A stretch of DNA of 9,316 bases from Cyclobacteriaceae bacterium (GTDB taxonomy: Bacteria > Bacteroidota > Bacteroidia > Cytophagales > Cyclobacteriaceae): positions 1 to 9,316 of the forward strand of contig VFKK01000029.1 in NCBI GenBank assembly GCA_009885605.1, read 5' to 3'. The translations under genes and the position numbers were made by a program. Position 1 is the stretch's first letter, and each line of letters starts with the position of its first letter. Below the pieces are notes generated by a model, which worked only from the letters and a program-made list of their open reading frames with translations, ran no database searches and was not told the DNA's origin. Of this stretch, positions 7,073 through 9,316 are shown one piece after another.

Positions 7073-7918
7073 TCAAATCTCCTGAACAGTGTTTTCCAAC
7101 ACGCCTATTCCGTCAATTCCTATCCGAACTTTATCCCCTTTTCCCAGCGTGAAATCATCGGGAACGACTCCTGTTCCGGTCATCATAAAGCATCCTATCG
7201 GAAAAGAATTTCCACGGAAAAGCCAGTCTGCCAATTCCTGAGGCTTCCGCTTCAATTGAGTGAGTGCCGTTTCCCCTGCGAAAGCCAATTTCTCATCTCT
7301 GAAAATCTCTAATCGTATTTTCGTTTCGGCTGGAAGAGCTTCTTTTTGAATCAAAATGCAGGGGCCGATCGCTGCGCAACCCAGGTAAACCTTAGCCTGA
7401 GGCAAATAAAGCGGGTTTTCTCCTTCAATGCTTCGGCTGCTCATGTCGTTTCCGACAGTATATCCCTGGATCTTTCCTGAGGGAGAAATCAATAAAGTGA
7501 GTTCTGGTTCCGGCACATCCCAAGTGGAATCTTTTCGAATATTCACTATTCCGCCGGGAGGGGAAACCCTGCTTGCTGTGGCTTTGAAAAACAACTCCGG
7601 TCGATCCGCACTGTAAACTTTATCGTAAAAATCTGCTCCTCCTGAATCCTGAGATTCTTCCATTCTGGCCGTCCTGCTCCGGTAATACGTCACTCCGGCA
7701 GCCCAGATTTCCTGATTCCCCATTGGTGCCAAAAGGCCTTCGGCTTTCAATTCTTCGGACTTTTCAAAAGTAATTTTCTCCCAATGAGCTGATTCTGATT
7801 TCAACAATTGTGGCAAATGCTCTCTTCCCAGCAACTGATCCCAGTCCAGTTCGGGACCAAGGAAGATGCCGTCTTCATATTCTAAAAGTGTTCCGGAAGT
7901 CAGTTTGTAAAGTTTCAT
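7073..7918 (-). CDS. Fumarylacetoacetate hydrolase-fold protein, possibly a 2-keto-3-deoxy sugar acid dehydratase-type enzyme
   Basis: Predicted 281-residue cytoplasmic enzyme of the FAH superfamily, whose members hydrolyse, dehydrate, isomerise or decarboxylate 2-keto acids with a divalent metal. The metal ligands are visible as E137 and E139 in PEPELTLL, with D158 in GNDMSSR; K176 in PQAKVYLG and the MTGTGVVP loop (246-253) complete the active-site signature. An N-terminal domain of about 65 residues precedes the FAH core, which begins at about NQEIWAAGVTYYRSR (68-82). Domain order and the YYRSRTARMEES block recall the 2-dehydro-3-deoxy-D-arabinonate dehydratase-like branch rather than true fumarylacetoacetase, which is much longer. 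Such an enzyme would fit breakdown of sugar acids released by the nearby glycosidase/sulfatase, but the link is inference. ATG at 7918 is the first Met and starts a sensible MKLYKL strand. No signal peptide. Confidence 0.85.
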   Translation of the reverse strand: MKLYKLTSGTLLEYEDGIFLGPELDWDQLLGREHLPQLLKSESAHWEKITFEKSEELKAEGLLAPMGNQEIWAAGVTYYRSRTARMEESQDSGGADFYDKVYSADRPELFFKATASRVSPPGGIVNIRKDSTWDVPEPELTLLISPSGKIQGYTVGNDMSSRSIEGENPLYLPQAKVYLGCAAIGPCILIQKEALPAETKIRLEIFRDEKLAFAGETALTQLKRKPQELADWLFRGNSFPIGCFMMTGTGVVPDDFTLGKGDKVRIGIDGIGVLENTVQEI

Positions 7919-8109
7919 AGGTTTGATGGGTTTTTATTACCCCGTGAATTTATAGAAATAATCTGCTTCAACTAGGCGGACTGAGTTTCGAGATTAAAAA
8001 GTTTTCAAATCAATCTAAACAAGGCTTTGAAAGGAAGGAAAGCAAGATTTAAGCAAATTTCTAAACCCATTCTTCACCGTGCCTGACTTTTTAATTTTTG
8101 AATGAATTG
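7919..8109. other. AT-rich intergenic stretch upstream of the FAH-family gene
   Basis: Left portion of the 465-nt gap between the divergent FAH-family and TonB-receptor genes. No protein-like open frame or RNA gene is seen. It must hold the FAH promoter on the minus strand, but no exact TAnnTTTG box is present in that orientation. A short imperfect tandem copy (AAGCAAGATTT then AAGCAAATTT, 8040-8060) is the only repeat noted. Confidence 0.5.
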
Positions 8110-8121
8110 TTTGAATCAAAC
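8109..8121. repeat. 13-bp perfect palindrome over the -33 element
   Basis: GTTTGA and TCAAAC are exactly complementary around the central A8115. Because the -33 box TTTG is inside the left arm, a dimeric regulator bound here would compete with sigma factor. It also offers a TTTG on the opposite strand. Arms are short and could be coincidental. Confidence 0.35.
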
Positions 8122-8139
8122 TTTTCGCTTGTACATTTG
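8110..8139 (+). promoter_or_regulatory. Bacteroidota housekeeping-type promoter for the riboswitch/TonB-receptor transcript
   Basis: A TTTG -33 element (8110-8113) and an exact TAnnTTTG -7 element, TACATTTG (8132-8139), are separated by 18 nt, close to the consensus reported for Bacteroides-type sigma factor promoters. Transcription would start at about 8144-8148, right at the first P1 base of the TPP aptamer. That agreement between two independent signals raises confidence. The -33 element is embedded in a perfect palindrome, GTTTGA-A-TCAAAC (8109-8121). Confidence 0.75.
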
Positions 8140-8145
8140 CCTTCA

Positions 8146-8230
8146 GATCATAAGGGGTGCCTTAATATTTCGGGCTGAGATCATACCCATAAGACCTGAT
8201 CCGGGTAATGCCGGCGAAGGGAAAATGAAC
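8146..8230 (+). ncRNA. TPP riboswitch aptamer (THI element)
   Basis: This is a clear match to the thiamin pyrophosphate aptamer. GGGGTGCC (8154-8161) is followed by GGGCTGAGATCATACCC (8172-8188), GACCTGATCC (8193-8202), a P5 hairpin CCGG-GTAATG-CCGG (8201-8214) and the 3' signature GCGAAGGGAAAA (8214-8225). These are the universally conserved CUGAGA pyrimidine-binding segment, the ACCUGAUC segment, and the 3' closing strand. P1 can pair TCAT (8148-8151) with ATGA (8225-8228). P3 is short. It senses intracellular TPP in the leader of the TonB-receptor mRNA and by family precedent lowers expression when TPP is plentiful. Confidence 0.97.
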
Positions 8231-8258
8231 AAGCATAGTAAAAAGTAAAACCTGTAAT

Positions 8259-8294
8259 CCGAAGCGGTACCCTTCGGCAATTTCTTTTGTTTTC
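8259..8294 (+). terminator. Candidate riboswitch-controlled intrinsic terminator
   Basis: CCGAAG (8259-8264) and CTTCGG (8272-8277) form a perfect 6-bp stem with a 7-nt loop, followed after CAA by a T-rich run (8281-8293: TTTCTTTTGTTTT). It lies 29 nt past the aptamer, where an expression platform is expected. The aptamer's 3' end CGAAGGG (8215-8221) is exactly complementary to CCCTTCG (8270-8276), so the aptamer end can capture the terminator's 3' arm as an antiterminator. The stem is short and the T-run interrupted, so strength is uncertain. Confidence 0.55.
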
Positions 8295-8361
8295 TGCTAT
8301 GCAAACCGGGTAAACTATCACGGAAAACTCCCCCTGAGTTTTCTAATGTTTAACTCAAACT

Positions 8362-8373
8362 TCCCGCGAGGGA
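8362..8373 (+). promoter_or_regulatory. GNRA-capped hairpin holding the only SD-like purine run before the TonB-receptor start
   Basis: TCCC-GCGA-GGGA folds to a 4-bp stem closed by a GCGA (GNRA) tetraloop and ends 10 nt before the ATG at 8384. Its loop and 3' arm contain GAGGG (8368-8372), the only Shine-Dalgarno-like stretch nearby. It could modulate translation initiation. Bacteroidota genes often do not use SD pairing, so the effect is uncertain. Confidence 0.35.
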
Positions 8374-8383
8374 TCAATTATTA

Positions 8384-9316
8384 ATGAAAAATCTATTCTT
8401 AAGCCTGGCTTTTTGGCTGGCCTCAATTTCTACATGGGCACAAGAAAGCCTGAGCGGAAAAGTACTGGATGCCCAAACCGGAAATCCCTTAATCGGAGCG
8501 TCCGTTTGGACAGAAAACCTTGGTCGTGGAGCTGTCACAGATGAAAACGGTGCATTTACAATCACAAAACTTCCAACCGGAGAAATCCAATTGCGCATTT
8601 CTTATTTGGGTTTTGATGCTTTCCGCAAGACGGTTTCAGTCCCTTATTCAGGCGAACTTGTCATTCACCTTCAGTCAAAAGATCTACTGACTGAGGAATT
8701 TATCGTCTCCGCAACAAGGGCTTCGGAAAGCACTCCGACGACCTTCACGAGTGTGGATAAGTCTGAAATCGCCAAACGAAATTTGGGACAGGACATCCCA
8801 ATTCTCCTCAATTTTACTCCTTCCGTGGTTTCTTTTTCGGATGCCGGAGCAGGCGTAGGATACACCGGACTGAGAATCCGCGGATCGGATCAAACCAGAA
8901 TCAATGCCACTGTCAACGGTATTCCGCTCAATGATGCAGAATCACATGGGGTTTTCTGGGTAAATATGCCTGATTTTGCTTCCTCTGTGGATAACATTCA
9001 AATCCAGCGGGGCGTCGGAACCTCCACAAACGGGGCGGCAACTTTTGGCGCGAGCCTGAACTTCCAGACTGACACCCGACAGGATGAAGCCTATGCACAA
9101 GTGGACAATGGTTTTGGGTCCTTCAATACCTGGAGACATACGGTGAAAGCAGGAACAGGATTGTTGAATAATCGCTTTGCTGTGGATGCTCGCCTTTCAA
9201 AAATCACATCGGACGGTTATGTGGATCGAGCTTTTTCAGACTTGAAAAGCTTCTTTGTTTCGGGGGGATATTACGGTGAAAACAGCGTAATCAAGCTGAA
9301 CATTTTCTCAGGTGCA
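8384..9316 (+). CDS. TonB-dependent outer-membrane receptor, TPP-riboswitch controlled, probable thiamin uptake (3' truncated)
   Basis: The first 311 codons are present and the frame is still open at the window edge; full receptors usually run about 700-850 residues. A Sec signal peptide (MKNLFLSLAFWLASISTWA, cut before QE) is followed by a carboxypeptidase-regulatory-like domain (about 23-97: GKVLDAQTGNPLIGASV, TDENGAFTI, ISYLGF), a TonB-box-like EEFIVSATR (104-112), and a plug domain (about 115-230) with LRIRGSDQTRINATVNGIPLND (163-184) and NIQIQRGVGTSTNGAATFGASLNF (204-227). Barrel strands begin at about 235. It takes a substrate across the outer membrane using TonB-transmitted energy. The TPP aptamer in its leader points to thiamin or a thiamin precursor, matching the predicted thiamin-regulated receptor of Bacteroidota (called OMR1 or OMthi). 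A PnuT-type inner-membrane transporter and thiamin pyrophosphokinase often follow; these would be beyond the window. ATG is the first Met, with no competing start. Confidence 0.9.
   Translation, partial: MKNLFLSLAFWLASISTWAQESLSGKVLDAQTGNPLIGASVWTENLGRGAVTDENGAFTITKLPTGEIQLRISYLGFDAFRKTVSVPYSGELVIHLQSKDLLTEEFIVSATRASESTPTTFTSVDKSEIAKRNLGQDIPILLNFTPSVVSFSDAGAGVGYTGLRIRGSDQTRINATVNGIPLNDAESHGVFWVNMPDFASSVDNIQIQRGVGTSTNGAATFGASLNFQTDTRQDEAYAQVDNGFGSFNTWRHTVKAGTGLLNNRFAVDARLSKITSDGYVDRAFSDLKSFFVSGGYYGENSVIKLNIFSGA

Noticed and set aside
8040..8060. Imperfect tandem repeat AAGCAAGATTT / AAGCAAATTT
   Set aside because: Only two short copies differing by an indel in AT-rich DNA; easily chance.

Overview
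The window looks like chromosome of a member of the Bacteroidota, most likely a marine or aquatic Cytophagales relative of Algoriphagus/Cyclobacteriaceae. That placement is inferred from gene types: DUF5916 barrel proteins, lipoproteins with a Bacteroidota-style lipobox, a TonB receptor with an N-terminal carboxypeptidase-regulatory-like domain, a TAnnTTTG-type promoter, and the near absence of Shine-Dalgarno sequences. No tRNA, rRNA, CRISPR array, insertion sequence or phage gene was found.

Left part (1-6386) is a carbohydrate-related neighbourhood. The 3' tail of an unrecognised gene is followed closely on the same strand by an exported lipoprotein of the glycogen-debranching-like (alpha/alpha)6-barrel glycosidase group. 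This gene converges, with only 3 nt between stop codons, on a DUF5916 gene (CBM9-like domain plus probable outer-membrane barrel). Divergent from DUF5916 is a lipoprotein S1-type sulfatase with an intact C-x-P-S-R formylglycine motif. Together these suggest extracytoplasmic attack on a (possibly sulfated) glycan. There is no SusC/SusD pair in view, so the substrate is open.

Middle part (6387-7918) holds a small lipoprotein of unknown function and a fumarylacetoacetate-hydrolase-fold enzyme, both on the minus strand with a 111-nt gap. The gap contains two overlapping, mutually exclusive inverted repeats. A 23-bp near-perfect palindrome lies between the sulfatase and the small lipoprotein.

Right part (7919-9316) is the most informative. 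A promoter with good -33/-7 elements is followed within a few bases by a clear TPP riboswitch, then a candidate terminator/antiterminator expression platform, then the 5' part of a TonB-dependent receptor gene that runs off the window. This matches the known thiamin-regulated outer-membrane receptor class of Bacteroidota (OMR1/OMthi) and implies thiamin-compound uptake that is shut off by intracellular TPP. The 3' end of the aptamer is perfectly complementary over 7 nt to the 3' arm of the downstream hairpin, which gives a specific testable switching model.

Nothing here demands a wholly new system. The leads most worth following are the expression-platform architecture and the paired-hairpin intergenic region.
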